NCBI GenBank assembly: GCA_963731035.1
Contig: CAVSUY010000005.1
Coordinates: forward strand, 39,669 to 103,668
DNA: 64,000 bases
Source of the DNA: JAANXG01 sp963731035
Lineage (GTDB): Bacteria; Pseudomonadota; Gammaproteobacteria; Arenicellales; JAANXG01
Direction of reading: 5' to 3'
A model generated the notes under the pieces. That model saw nothing but the letters and a program-made list of their open reading frames with translations, did no database searches and was not told the DNA's origin. Shown one piece after another: positions 34,903 through 44,121 of this stretch. The translations under genes were made by a program, and so were the position numbers. Within the stretch, counting starts at the first letter, position 1, and every line of letters begins with the position of its first letter.

Positions 34903-36020
34903 TTCTCGTCCTCACTCGCCGCAATGGCGCGAACCTCTTCGGTGATGTCGATGCCCACCGGGCACCAGCTGATGCAGCGGCCGCAGCCTACGCATCCCGA
35001 GCTTCCGAACTGGTCATACCAAGTGGCGAGCTTGTGGGTCAGCCACTGCCGGTAGCGCGCCTTGGTCGATTGCCGCACACTGCCCCCGTGAAGGTGGGAA
35101 AAATCCATCGTGAAGCAGGAGTCCCAATGGCGCGCCCGGCCCGCATGGTCACCCGTCAGGTCGCTGCTGTCCACAATCGTGGTACAGAAGCAGGTGGGGC
35201 ATACCAGGGTGCAGTTGCCGCAGGACAGGCAGCGCTCGGCGACCTCATCCCAGCGCGGATGCTCGAGATTGCGCATCAGCGTGTCCCGCACCTCATCCAC
35301 CGGCATTTCCCGGCCCATCTGTTCGCCGGTTTCGGCGACCAGTTGCCGCGCCCGTTCGACCTCTCCCTCCTCGGCGGGGCGGGACGGGATTTCATTTAGT
35401 ACATCAGTTCCGCGCTGACTGCCGGACTCGACCACCAGGAAATGGCCGTCATCACCGATCAACTCGGTCAGCGCCAGGTCGAAGCCGTGGTCGACCCCGG
35501 GGCCGGTGCGCATCGAAACACAGAAACACGTTCCGCCCGCCTGCCCGCAGTTCACCGCGACGATGAAGTTGTCATGGCGGCGGGCCGCGTAGTGGGGATC
35601 GGTATACGCGCCGCCCATCATGACGCGGTCCTGAATCCCGATGGCGTATATTTCGCACGACCTGACGCCGATGAACGCATACTTCGCCGGCGCCGTCTCC
35701 ACCGGCTCGATGTCCAGTCCTTCCCCGCTGCGGTGGGCGCGCCACAGTTCCTGCCGTGGCACGTGCAGGAACTGCTTGAAAGAGTGCGGACCGACTGCGT
35801 AGCCGAAGAACGCGCCATCCATCCGTTCCTTCAGCCGATAGTGTCCGCCATCCTGCTCATCGGTCCAACCCGCCGGAAGGTCATCGACAGTGTTCAGCTC
35901 GTCGTAGACTATACAGCGGTCGCGGACCGTGGGTCCGATGAGAGCGTAGCCCAGGCCGAGAAGTGCGTCGAACAAAGTTTCGAGTCCTGCGCGTGCATCG
36001 ATGATTCGAGGTGTATCCAT
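34899..36020 (-). CDS. Hydrogenase beta subunit, 4Fe-4S ferredoxin-like
   Basis: Iron-sulfur subunit of a group 3b (sulfhydrogenase-type) complex, 373 residues. The N-terminal about 230 residues are the family's own domain (MDGAFFGYAVGPHSFKQFLH, GVRSCEIYAIGIQDRVM). The C-terminal part carries two 4Fe-4S ligand sets: CLSCGNCTLVCPTCFCTT and CVGCGRCISWCPVGIDIT. ATG at 36020 gives the family N-terminus (MDTPRIIDARAGLETLF); the much longer open frame upstream is antisense-type shadow of the ABC permease. It is the first gene of the hydrogenase operon, 29 bases after the ABC permease gene. Confidence 0.9.
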   Translation of the reverse strand: MDTPRIIDARAGLETLFDALLGLGYALIGPTVRDRCIVYDELNTVDDLPAGWTDEQDGGHYRLKERMDGAFFGYAVGPHSFKQFLHVPRQELWRAHRSGEGLDIEPVETAPAKYAFIGVRSCEIYAIGIQDRVMMGGAYTDPHYAARRHDNFIVAVNCGQAGGTCFCVSMRTGPGVDHGFDLALTELIGDDGHFLVVESGSQRGTDVLNEIPSRPAEEGEVERARQLVAETGEQMGREMPVDEVRDTLMRNLEHPRWDEVAERCLSCGNCTLVCPTCFCTTIVDSSDLTGDHAGRARHWDSCFTMDFSHLHGGSVRQSTKARYRQWLTHKLATWYDQFGSSGCVGCGRCISWCPVGIDITEEVRAIAASEDEK

Positions 36021-36049
36021 TGCAGGTTGGCATTCTACCCTACAGGTGG

Positions 36050-37162
36050 TTAGGCCATCCTTCTCCGGAACATCCAGGAGGCTATAACCAGCGCTATTAT
36101 CCCGATCAGGGCCATCGGCCACAGCTGGTGCAGGAGCTGCCCGAATGGCTTGCCCTCCAGGAATACGCCCCGCACGATGATCATGAAATAGCGCAGCGGG
36201 TTGAGCAGCGTCAGGTCCTGCACCAGGTCCGGCATGTTGCCGATGGGGGTGGCGAATCCCGACAGGATCACGGCGGGCACCAGGAACAGGAATGCCCCCA
36301 GCAGCCCCTGCTGCTGGGTGAGGGCGAGGGAGGAGACCATGAGGCCCACGCCGATGGCGGACAGCAGGAACAGGGCGATCCCGACGTACAGTGCCGCCAC
36401 GCTGCCCACCAGCGGCACCTGGAACCAGTACACCGCCGCGGTCATGATCACCGTGGCTTCGACCATCCCGATCACGAAGCCAGGCAGGGCCTTGCCCAAA
36501 AGGATCTCGGCCGGGCGCATTGGGGTGACCAAGAGCTGCTCGAAAGTCCCCTGCTCGCGTTCCCGTGCCACTGACAGCGCCGTCACCATCATGGTCACCA
36601 CCAGAGTCAGCATGCCCACCATGCCGGGCACGATGAACCATCGGCTCTCCAGGTTGGGGTTGAACCAGGCGCGCATCTCTAGGTGAGCCGGCGGCGCCCT
36701 GCCGCCGTGCTCCGCCACCCACTGAATGTTGAAGTCCTGGACAATTGTCCTCGCGTAGTTCAGCGCTATGAGAGCGGTATTGGAATCGCGCCCGTCGATC
36801 ACGACCTGGAGATCCCCGCCGTCGCCCAGGAGCAGGTTGCGACTGAAGTGGGGACCGATTCGAAGGACCATGAGTGCCTTGCGGGCGTTGATCATGTCTG
36901 CAATCTGTGACTCGTGGCTCAGCAGCGCCACGCGACGGAAAGTGGGTGAGCCTTCGAATGCGCTGAGCAGCTCCCGGGCGGGCGCACTTCGGTCCTGGGC
37001 ATACACTGCGTAGGGCACGTGGTGGAGGTCGTAGGTCGCGGCGTAGCCGAACACCAGCAACTGCAGCAGCGGCGGTCCCACCAGCACCAGGCGGCTTTTC
37101 TTGTCGCGCAACAATGCAAGGAACTCCTTTCGCGTGAGTGTCAGTATGCGGGCAGCCCACAT
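36050..37162 (-). CDS. ABC-2 type permease, YbhR-like
   Basis: Membrane subunit of a drug or cation exporter of the YbhGFSR type, 370 residues. TM1 follows a basic start (LTRKEFLALLRDKKSRLVLV). A large extracytoplasmic domain covers about 55-175, then four or five helices (FIVPGMVGMLTLVVTMMVTA). The ABC-2 loop EREQGTFEQLLVTPMRPAEI is typical. ATG at 37162 fits the start of the sister permease; the frame upstream to 37681 is shadow. It is the last gene of the four-gene exporter operon. Confidence 0.88.
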   Translation of the reverse strand: MWAARILTLTRKEFLALLRDKKSRLVLVGPPLLQLLVFGYAATYDLHHVPYAVYAQDRSAPARELLSAFEGSPTFRRVALLSHESQIADMINARKALMVLRIGPHFSRNLLLGDGGDLQVVIDGRDSNTALIALNYARTIVQDFNIQWVAEHGGRAPPAHLEMRAWFNPNLESRWFIVPGMVGMLTLVVTMMVTALSVAREREQGTFEQLLVTPMRPAEILLGKALPGFVIGMVEATVIMTAAVYWFQVPLVGSVAALYVGIALFLLSAIGVGLMVSSLALTQQQGLLGAFLFLVPAVILSGFATPIGNMPDLVQDLTLLNPLRYFMIIVRGVFLEGKPFGQLLHQLWPMALIGIIALVIASWMFRRRMA

Positions 37163-37167
37163 GACCG

Positions 37168-38331
37168 CTACTCCAACCGCTTGCGCGCGCGGTGGCGCGC
37201 CAGGCCGAGGAACACCACCGCCATCACTGCCAGGGCGGCGGCGTTGGGCAGGATCACCACCCACAGGTCGCCGGCAAGGAATACCGTCTGCAGGATGGTG
37301 ACCAGGTAGCGCGCGGCGATGAGGTGGGTGATGGCCTGAATGACGTTCGGCATGCTGCCGATATCGAAGATGAACCCGGACAGTATGAAGGCCGGAAGGA
37401 ACGTGGCGATGATGGCCACTTGTCCGGCCACGAACTGGTTCCTGGCCACGATGGAGATCAGCAGGCCCATGCCCAAGGCGGTGACCAGGAACAGCGCCGC
37501 GGCGCCGAACAGCACCGCCAGCGAACCGCGCAGAGGCACGCCGAAGACCCATACGGCCATGGCCACCGACAGCGACATGCCGCCCATGCCAAGTACGAAG
37601 TAGGGGATCAGCTTGCCCAGCAGTATCTCGCGCATCGCCACCGGCGTGACCAGCAGGGCCTCCATGGTGCCGCGCTCCCACTCCCGGGCCATGACCATGG
37701 CGGTGAGCAGTGCGCCGATAAGGGTCATGATGACCGCGATGAGGCCGGGCACCAGGAAGTTGCGGCTCCGTACCTCGGCGTTGAACCAGATCCGCTGCTG
37801 CATGGCCACCGGCAGCTTCAGCTCGCCGCCGGCCGCCTGTGTCCTGCGCTCCAACCAGCCGGCCCAGGCCCCCTGCACATAGCCTTCCACAATGCGTGCG
37901 GTGTTCGCATCGACGCCGTTGACGATCAGTTGTATTGGCGCACCGCCCGGGTTGCTCCCGGTGGCGGCGAAGTCGGCGCGCAGATGGACAATGGCGTTCA
38001 CCTTTCCCGCGCTCAGCATTTTCTGCGCCTCCTGCATGGAGCGCACCGTGACCGGCGCGAAATACACGGAGTCGTGGAAGGACGACGCGAAGTCGGCCGT
38101 CTCACTGCTCGGCTGCTCGATAACCAGGGCAACCGGCACGTCGCGCGCGTCCAGCGATACCCCGAAACCGAACAGCAGCAGGAGCGCCACGGGCATGAGG
38201 AAAGCGATGGCAATACTGCTCGGATCCCGCAGAATCTGGAGGAATTCCTTACGTACGAGCCCGCGAAGGCGCATGAATCCGGCGCCGCGACGGCGGCCGC
38301 CGGTCCCCTGGGACTGTGCTTGACCGCTCAC
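37168..38331 (-). CDS. ABC-2 type permease, YbhS-like
   Basis: Second membrane subunit, 387 residues, paralogous to the downstream gene. The N-terminal segment VRKEFLQILRDPSSIAIAFL leads into TM1, followed by a periplasmic domain and then NFLVPGLIAVIMTLIGALLT with the loop REWERGTMEALLVTPVAMRE. The C-terminal helices include GFIFDIGSMPNVIQAITHLI. It starts inside the end of the ATPase gene (4-base overlap) and ends 5 bases before the next permease. Confidence 0.88.
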   Translation of the reverse strand: MSGQAQSQGTGGRRRGAGFMRLRGLVRKEFLQILRDPSSIAIAFLMPVALLLLFGFGVSLDARDVPVALVIEQPSSETADFASSFHDSVYFAPVTVRSMQEAQKMLSAGKVNAIVHLRADFAATGSNPGGAPIQLIVNGVDANTARIVEGYVQGAWAGWLERRTQAAGGELKLPVAMQQRIWFNAEVRSRNFLVPGLIAVIMTLIGALLTAMVMAREWERGTMEALLVTPVAMREILLGKLIPYFVLGMGGMSLSVAMAVWVFGVPLRGSLAVLFGAAALFLVTALGMGLLISIVARNQFVAGQVAIIATFLPAFILSGFIFDIGSMPNVIQAITHLIAARYLVTILQTVFLAGDLWVVILPNAAALAVMAVVFLGLARHRARKRLE

Positions 38332-40127
38332 GCCGCCGCCCCGGTCGCTTTAGCTTCGGCGGACTCGATGAGGTCGATAAAGGCATCTTCCATGGATGGC
38401 TCGGCTTCTCCCTCGCGGCGCCTGCCGGACTTGATGTCGGCGGGTGTGCCGATGGCCAGTATCTCGCCGGCGGACATGATGGCGAGCCGGTCGCAGTATT
38501 CTGCCTCTTCCATGAAATGGGTGGTGACCATAATGGTCACGCCGCTTTGCGCGAGCAGGTTGATGCGATGCCAGAACCCGCGCCGTGCCAAAGGGTCGAC
38601 CCCGGAAGTAGGTTCGTCGAGAAAAAGGATATCGGGCTCGTGCATGAGCGCGCAGGAGAGCGCGAGCCGCTGCTTGTAGCCCAGGGAAAGGGTGCCGCTT
38701 TCGGTATCCGCGATGTCGGACAGATCGAACTCCTCGAGGGCCCACTGTATGCGTTTTCTCCGGCGCCCGCCCCCAAGTCCGTAAGCGCCGCTGAAAAAGC
38801 TAAGGTTCTGCAACACCGTGAGGTTCTGATACAACGAGAACTTCTGGGCCATGTAGCCGATGCGGGCCCGGGCCGCCGCCGCAGCCGTGCGCAGGTCGAC
38901 GCCCCCCACCGTCAACCGCCCGCCGCTTGCCGGCAGCAAACCACAGAGCATGCGGAAGGTCGTCGACTTGCCGGCACCGTTCGCCCCCAGCAATCCGAAG
39001 ACCTCGCCGCGGTCTACCTCGAACGTGATCCGTTTGACGGCGATGAAGTCACCGAAGCGGCGCTCCAGATCATGGACCGAAATCACCGGACCGTCGCCGT
39101 CGGCGCGCGGCGTTGGCGCCTCGGTGGTTGCCGCCGTGGACTCGGGCTGCTGCCGGGCCCGCAGCTCGGCGACGAACCGATCCTCGAACCGGGGCGGTAC
39201 CGGCGCGATCTTTACGTCGTTCAGTCCGGGAAGAAGGGCAGCGGGGTCGGGCCGGGCCGGCTCCGCCGTCACCACTCGGACGTGGTCGGCCTGGATCACG
39301 GCATCGATGATCTCCGGCGCACTGCTGAGCCGTTCCTGCAGTTCGCGCTTGCCGACAGCCGCGGTGCTCACCGTGAACGTGCGGCCGCGCATGGTAGCGC
39401 TGAACTCGCTGGGCGGGGCGTTGCCGAGCAGCTTTCCTTCGTGAATCAAGGCGACTTCATCGCAGCGTTCGGCCTCGTCCAGATAGGCGGTGCTGAGTAG
39501 AACGCTCATGGCTTCGTCCTTCACCAGACGGTAAACAATGGACCACAACTCGCGGCGCGATACCGGGTCGACGCCCACGGTGGGCTCATCCAGGAGCAGC
39601 AGACTGGGTGCGCGCACCAGCGTGCAGGCGAGACCCAGCTTCTGTTTCATGCCCCCCGACAATTTGCCCGCGAGCCGACTCATGAACGGCCCGAGCCCCG
39701 TCATGTGCATGAGCTCCCGGTATCGTTCCGGCCGGTCCGCGTGATGGACGCCCTGCAGATCGGCGTAGAGGTCCAGGTTCTCCCGCACGCTCAGGTCTTC
39801 GTACAGACCGAAGCGTTGCGGCATGTAGCCGACGCTCGCCTGCACCCGAAGCGGCTCCGCGACCACGTCGATGCCGAGCACCTCGATACGCCCCGCGTCC
39901 ACCGTCAACAGGCCCGTGGCCAGCCGCATGAGCGTGGTCTTGCCGGCGCCATCGGGTCCGATAAGGCCGGTCACCACGCCCTTGCGTGCGTCGAGGGAGA
40001 TGCCGTCAAGGGCCACGACACGGTGCGCGTCGACGGTGAAGCTCTTGCCGACTCCTTCCAGGACCAGGGCTTTGTCACTCCCTCGGTCGGCAACGGAGGT
40101 CCCGCCGCCGGGCGGCTCATTGAGCAC
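38328..40127 (-). CDS. ABC transporter ATPase with two nucleotide-binding domains, YbhF-like
   Basis: Cytoplasmic ATPase of 599 residues with tandem domains. NBD1: Walker A GPDGAGKTTLM near residue 48, signature LSGGMKQKLGLAC, Walker B LLLDEPTVGVD. NBD2, after a linker of about 90 residues: GANGAGKSTTFRML near 373, a variant signature LSLGYKQRLALSC, and ILFLDEPTSGVD. The second signature is LSLGY, not LSGGQ, a known variation in this subfamily. The start overlaps the HlyD-type gene by 11 bases. Confidence 0.92.
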   Translation of the reverse strand: MLNEPPGGGTSVADRGSDKALVLEGVGKSFTVDAHRVVALDGISLDARKGVVTGLIGPDGAGKTTLMRLATGLLTVDAGRIEVLGIDVVAEPLRVQASVGYMPQRFGLYEDLSVRENLDLYADLQGVHHADRPERYRELMHMTGLGPFMSRLAGKLSGGMKQKLGLACTLVRAPSLLLLDEPTVGVDPVSRRELWSIVYRLVKDEAMSVLLSTAYLDEAERCDEVALIHEGKLLGNAPPSEFSATMRGRTFTVSTAAVGKRELQERLSSAPEIIDAVIQADHVRVVTAEPARPDPAALLPGLNDVKIAPVPPRFEDRFVAELRARQQPESTAATTEAPTPRADGDGPVISVHDLERRFGDFIAVKRITFEVDRGEVFGLLGANGAGKSTTFRMLCGLLPASGGRLTVGGVDLRTAAAAARARIGYMAQKFSLYQNLTVLQNLSFFSGAYGLGGGRRRKRIQWALEEFDLSDIADTESGTLSLGYKQRLALSCALMHEPDILFLDEPTSGVDPLARRGFWHRINLLAQSGVTIMVTTHFMEEAEYCDRLAIMSAGEILAIGTPADIKSGRRREGEAEPSMEDAFIDLIESAEAKATGAAA

Positions 40128-41157
40128 TGCAGTCCCCGTTGCGGGTCGTCTCCGATTCGGCGGCGTCCAGATGCACGGTGGCGGGCATCCCGAGACGCAG
40201 TTCTCCCTGCGGGTTGCACACGTACACCCGCACCTGGTAGACGAGACTGGTGCGCAGCTCTGCGGTCTCGACCGACTTGGGAGTGAATTCGGCGGTGGGG
40301 GAGATATACCCGACCCAGCCGCGATATTCCTTTCCTGGATAGGTGTCGGTGGAGATCGACGCCGGCATGCCGGGTCGCACCTTGCCCAGATCCGTCTCGG
40401 AAACGTAGGCGCGGACCCACATCGGATCGGTCAGAGCGAGGGTGTATACCGGGCGTTCCGGGGAAGCAATGTCTCCCGGCTCGAGGATACGGTTGCGGAT
40501 AACGCCGTCCGCGGGAGCATGCAGCTCGGTATCGGCGAGTCGCTGGCGGGCAATCGCCAGCTGCGCCTGTAGTGCCCTGAGGGTAGCGCGTGCGTTCTCG
40601 ACGTCTTCCTTCCTCGGTCCGGCGATTACCAGCGCCAGGGCCTCGTCCGCCACGTTCACCTGGGCTGCCGCGGTATCGGCCCTCCCGCGCGCGTCGTCGA
40701 CCTGCTGCGGTGACACCAGTTTCTTCGACTCGACGTCGCGCAACCGTTGGTAGTTCTTTCTCGCCTCCCGGGCCTCGACCTGCGCCGCCTCGAGCTGGGC
40801 GCGGGCCTGGCGGATCTCCTCGGGACGGGATCCGGCTTCCATCCGCTTGACGACCTGTTCCTGGGCAGCGACCTGTGCCTCGGCCTGGTCCACTGCGGCG
40901 CTCAATAGCTCCCGGTCGAGGGTCGCGAGGAGCTGGCCTTTGTGCACGACGTCGCCTTCCTGGACCAGCATGCTGTTGATGTGCTCGCTTTCGTGAAAGG
41001 CGAGCTGCACCTCCCGGATGTCGACGTTGCCGTACAGGGTCAGTCCGGTCCCAGCAGTGCCGGGTGCGCGGCCCTGCCACCAGTAGTAGGCGCCGGCGCC
41101 GGCCGCCGCGAGCACAATCAACGCAATTAAAATGCGCAGTATCCTGGTGATCTTCAT
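40117..41157 (-). CDS. HlyD-family membrane fusion protein, YbhG-like
   Basis: Periplasmic adaptor, 346 residues. An N-terminal membrane anchor (RILIALIVLAAAGAGAYYWW) is followed by the biotinyl-lipoyl half (LYGNVDIREVQLAFHESEHI, VQEGDVVHKGQLLATLD). A long coiled-coil hairpin of Ala/Glu/Gln/Arg spans about 85-200. The returning lipoyl half is LHAPADGVIRNRILEPGDIA, and the beta-barrel ends in GMPATVHLDAAES. It is the first gene of the exporter operon. The 132 bases between it and the P3A ATPase, transcribed the same way, hold no FNR-type box. Confidence 0.9.
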   Translation of the reverse strand: MKITRILRILIALIVLAAAGAGAYYWWQGRAPGTAGTGLTLYGNVDIREVQLAFHESEHINSMLVQEGDVVHKGQLLATLDRELLSAAVDQAEAQVAAQEQVVKRMEAGSRPEEIRQARAQLEAAQVEAREARKNYQRLRDVESKKLVSPQQVDDARGRADTAAAQVNVADEALALVIAGPRKEDVENARATLRALQAQLAIARQRLADTELHAPADGVIRNRILEPGDIASPERPVYTLALTDPMWVRAYVSETDLGKVRPGMPASISTDTYPGKEYRGWVGYISPTAEFTPKSVETAELRTSLVYQVRVYVCNPQGELRLGMPATVHLDAAESETTRNGDCSAQ

Positions 41158-41289
41158 CTGCCCCTTACCATTCTTGTTCTGCCTCCGGCACCATCAGGGC
41201 ACAGGGAGGGCTCAAGCTCGTACGAAGCTTCCCCTATTCATACCCGTTCCGTCCAGCATCAGGGGAATCTTTCGCCGCGGCACGGATGA

Positions 41290-43809
41290 TCATCGTGACG
41301 ACAGGTGACCATGGTCGTGCAACCGGGCGTCTATCCGGGCGATATGCCGCCCCTGGTTTCCTGCCGGATTGCGGAGCAGCCTGTAAACCTGGATCTTGAC
41401 GAAGCTGTTGATCAGAAACCAGAAGAGGGCGTATGCCCAAATGCCGAGTGCGTGGCCCCAGCCGATCGGCGTGACCGACCAACCATAGACGGCAGCCAGA
41501 GTGCCGATCACCTGGGTCGCCTCTGTCGTAACCACCAGCTTCCAACTCGGCCAGGGCCGGTCCCAGATGGCCCCGACGTTGCGGGTCAGGTAGATCGTCA
41601 GGTGGCCGGCGACCAGGAGCTTCAGAAAGATCACGGTCTGGATGACGTCCCGGGGGAGATGCAGGTAATCCTCGGCGATCCAGAACAGGCCGAACGTCGA
41701 GATCACGCCCATTATGCCCAGAACGATGCTGAGGGTCAGCACGCGGTGCATGTCCCAACGCACGGGCCGGCCGGCCACCGGTGCGTTGTCGTAGGCGATC
41801 ATCATGATCGGGAAGTCGTTGAGGATAGCGAGCAGCACGATCATCACCGCGGTCACGGGATAGAAATCGAAGACCAGGATCGAGGACGTCATGAACAGCA
41901 GCACACGCACGGTCTCGGCGATGCGAAAGACCGAGTAGCTGGTCATTCGTTCAAAGATCTTCCGCGCCTCCTCGATGGCGCGGGCGATCACGGACAGCCC
42001 CTTGCCGGTCAAGACGAGATCCGCCGCGGCCCGAGCGGCGTCGGTGGCGCCGCTTACCGCGATGCCGACGTCGGCCTGCTTCAGTGCGGGTGCGTCGTTG
42101 ACGCCGTCGCCTGTCATACCGACGATGTGGTTGTGGGACTGCAGTTCCTTGACGATCTCGAACTTGTGCTCGGGGAAGACCTGGGCGAAGCCGTTGACGT
42201 TCTCTATCGCCGGTCCACGATATCGGTCCTGGTCGTCGAAAGCCTCGTCCGCCGCCACGATATTGCGTCCGAGCTCCAGCTTGCCGGCGATCTCCCGCGC
42301 GATGGCGACGTGATCGCCGGTAACCATACGTATGTCCAGCCCCATGGACCTGGCGCGGCGAATGGTTTCCAGAGAGTCGTCCCTGGGCGGGTCGAACAAC
42401 GGCAGGAGACCGAGGTAGCGCCAGTTGCCATCATTGTCCGCGCGGGCGACGCCGAGCGTGCGGTAGCCCTTGGCGGCCAGCTCGTCGGCGTGCGTGTTGA
42501 CCTGGTCTTTGAGCGCGGAATCGAATTCGCCAAGCTCGAAAATCGCCTGGGGGGCGCCCTTGGCGACCCGGAAATGCCGCCCGTCGTCGCCGGTGACCTC
42601 CGCTTCGGCCCTCTTGCGCACGGGATCGAAGGGTATGTGCTTGGCTATCTCGAACCCACCGAGGGTGGCGTCCTCCGGCAGGCCGTGAACGATCGCCTGG
42701 TCTATCGCATCCGGGCTTTCGGTTTCCGCGGTCAGTGCAGCGGCCAACACGATCTCAGACGGGCTTTCGGCCTGGATGACGACCGGCTCGCCCAGGACGA
42801 GCTCGTTCTTGGTGAGGGTCCCCGTCTTGTCCGCGCACAGGATATCCATACCGGCCATCTCCTCGATCGAGACGAGCCGGGACACGATCGCCTTCATGCC
42901 GGCCAACCGGGAAGCGCCGACCGCCATGGTGATCGACAGCACGGCGGGCAGGGCAACGGGGATCGCGGCGACTGTCAGGATCAGGGCGAACAGTATGGTC
43001 TGAACCAGCGCATGGTGCCGAAACAGGGCAACGATGAGGATCAGCGCAATCAGCCCGACGGTTGTGAGAATCAGGAAATTGCCGATCCCAAGGACCGCTT
43101 TCTGGAAATGCGAGCGGGTTCCGGCGACCTCCACCAAGCTGGCGGTACGGCCGAAGTAGGTCCGGGCGCCGGTTGTTGTCACCACCGCCTTCATTCCCCC
43201 CATCTTCGCGACGGAGCTGGCGTAGGCGGTATCGCCGACCTTCTTATCCACCGGGAGCGACTCGCCGGTCAGGGCCGACTGATCGACGCTCAGGTAGTCG
43301 CCTTCGGCAAGGGATACGTCGGCCGGTACGATGTTGCCCAGTCGCAGGAGGACGACGTCGCCGGGCACCAGTTCACGGGCGGCGATATCCCGCCACTTCC
43401 CGTCCCGCAGCACGTGTGCCTTCAAGGCGAGGGTTTCCTTCAGCGCGGCGATGGCGTTGTCCGCCTTGAATTCCTCCCAGAAGCCAACACCGGCGTTGAT
43501 CAGCAGCATCACCGCGATAATGGTAAAATCTTCCCACCGTTGGACCGTGGCGGAAAGGATGCCGGCGACTTCGATCATCCATGGGATGGGCCCCCAGAAG
43601 AAGGACAGGAACTTGAGCAGCGGACTGGTCCGGTTTTCTTCAATTGCGTTCGGACCGAACTGCTGCAGGCGCTTTGCCGCCTCCGCCACGGACAGGCCCT
43701 TCGCAAGGTCGGTCCGTTGTACGGGGACTCGCTCATCATCGGCGTTCGCCGGCGAACCGGATCGGGGGCCCGGGGTATCGGGCGGAGCTGGATGGGGAAT
43801 TCGTTCCAT
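41290..43809 (-). CDS. Plasma-membrane H+-ATPase, P3A-type P-ATPase
   Basis: ATP-driven proton exporter, 839 residues, related to fungal/plant Pma1 and its bacterial and archaeal homologues. Cytoplasmic N-terminus; TM pair at about 70-115; actuator domain with SVDQSALTGESLPVDKKVGD; TM4 with VAAIPVALPAVLSITMAVGA; phosphorylation site DKTGTLTKN (D327); hinge VGMTGDGVNDAPALKQADVG. The TM5-6 region ends in LLAILNDFPIMMIAYDNAPV, holding the Asp equivalent to the proton acceptor of plant AHA2. There is no long C-terminal autoinhibitory domain. An FNR-like box lies 97 bases upstream on the same strand. Confidence 0.92.
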   Translation of the reverse strand: MERIPHPAPPDTPGPRSGSPANADDERVPVQRTDLAKGLSVAEAAKRLQQFGPNAIEENRTSPLLKFLSFFWGPIPWMIEVAGILSATVQRWEDFTIIAVMLLINAGVGFWEEFKADNAIAALKETLALKAHVLRDGKWRDIAARELVPGDVVLLRLGNIVPADVSLAEGDYLSVDQSALTGESLPVDKKVGDTAYASSVAKMGGMKAVVTTTGARTYFGRTASLVEVAGTRSHFQKAVLGIGNFLILTTVGLIALILIVALFRHHALVQTILFALILTVAAIPVALPAVLSITMAVGASRLAGMKAIVSRLVSIEEMAGMDILCADKTGTLTKNELVLGEPVVIQAESPSEIVLAAALTAETESPDAIDQAIVHGLPEDATLGGFEIAKHIPFDPVRKRAEAEVTGDDGRHFRVAKGAPQAIFELGEFDSALKDQVNTHADELAAKGYRTLGVARADNDGNWRYLGLLPLFDPPRDDSLETIRRARSMGLDIRMVTGDHVAIAREIAGKLELGRNIVAADEAFDDQDRYRGPAIENVNGFAQVFPEHKFEIVKELQSHNHIVGMTGDGVNDAPALKQADVGIAVSGATDAARAAADLVLTGKGLSVIARAIEEARKIFERMTSYSVFRIAETVRVLLFMTSSILVFDFYPVTAVMIVLLAILNDFPIMMIAYDNAPVAGRPVRWDMHRVLTLSIVLGIMGVISTFGLFWIAEDYLHLPRDVIQTVIFLKLLVAGHLTIYLTRNVGAIWDRPWPSWKLVVTTEATQVIGTLAAVYGWSVTPIGWGHALGIWAYALFWFLINSFVKIQVYRLLRNPAGNQGRHIARIDARLHDHGHLSSR

Positions 43810-43877
43810 TGCCTGTGTTCACGGAGCGCCGGGCATCGTATCGATGCGTGGACAACGGTGGATTTTCACGCTTATAG

Positions 43878-43919
43878 ACAATACCTGACCCGTGTGAGAT
43901 CCCTGTTGATCTGAATCAT
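43878..43919 (-). promoter_or_regulatory. FNR/ANR-like box upstream of the P3A ATPase
   Basis: On the minus strand the box is ATGATTCAGATCAA (43906-43919), one base off the TTGAT-N4-ATCAA palindrome. TATTGT at 43878-43883 (minus strand) would be a -10 giving class II spacing and a start near 43871, 62 bases before the ATPase start. Confidence 0.55.
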
Positions 43920-44015
43920 TCCGCGATTGAAGGGTCCACCTGACATGCAAGGTCAACGCGCTGACGAGGAGGTCGGTGGCCCTTGCACTTCGACGCGGCC
44001 GGCCCCTTTCGTTTC

Positions 44016-44058
44016 TTGATCCATGTCAAGATGCGTCACGAACCGACGGGCAAGAATA
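44016..44058 (+). promoter_or_regulatory. FNR/ANR box upstream of the Usp gene
   Basis: TTGATCCATGTCAA at 44016-44029 matches TTGAT-N4-RTCAA. AAGAATA at 44052-44058 offers a -10 at class II distance, with a start near 44064-44066. The 312-base gap 43810-44121 therefore holds two divergent FNR-type promoters and no gene. Confidence 0.7.
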
Positions 44059-44121
44059 CTGAAAAGGTTGCATCGCCGCGATGCAACGAAACCACGTGCC
44101 TAGACAGAGGAGGAAAAATCC

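Noticed and set aside
36020..37160. N-terminal extension of the hydrogenase beta frame up to 37160
   Set aside because: It runs antisense-like through the ABC permease in a different frame. The family N-terminus begins at ATG 36020.
41305..43914. 869-codon open frame on the plus strand
   Set aside because: It is fully antisense to the P3A ATPase gene, its translation is rich in His, Arg, Gly and Asp with no family motif, and GC-rich genes commonly leave this complementary frame open.
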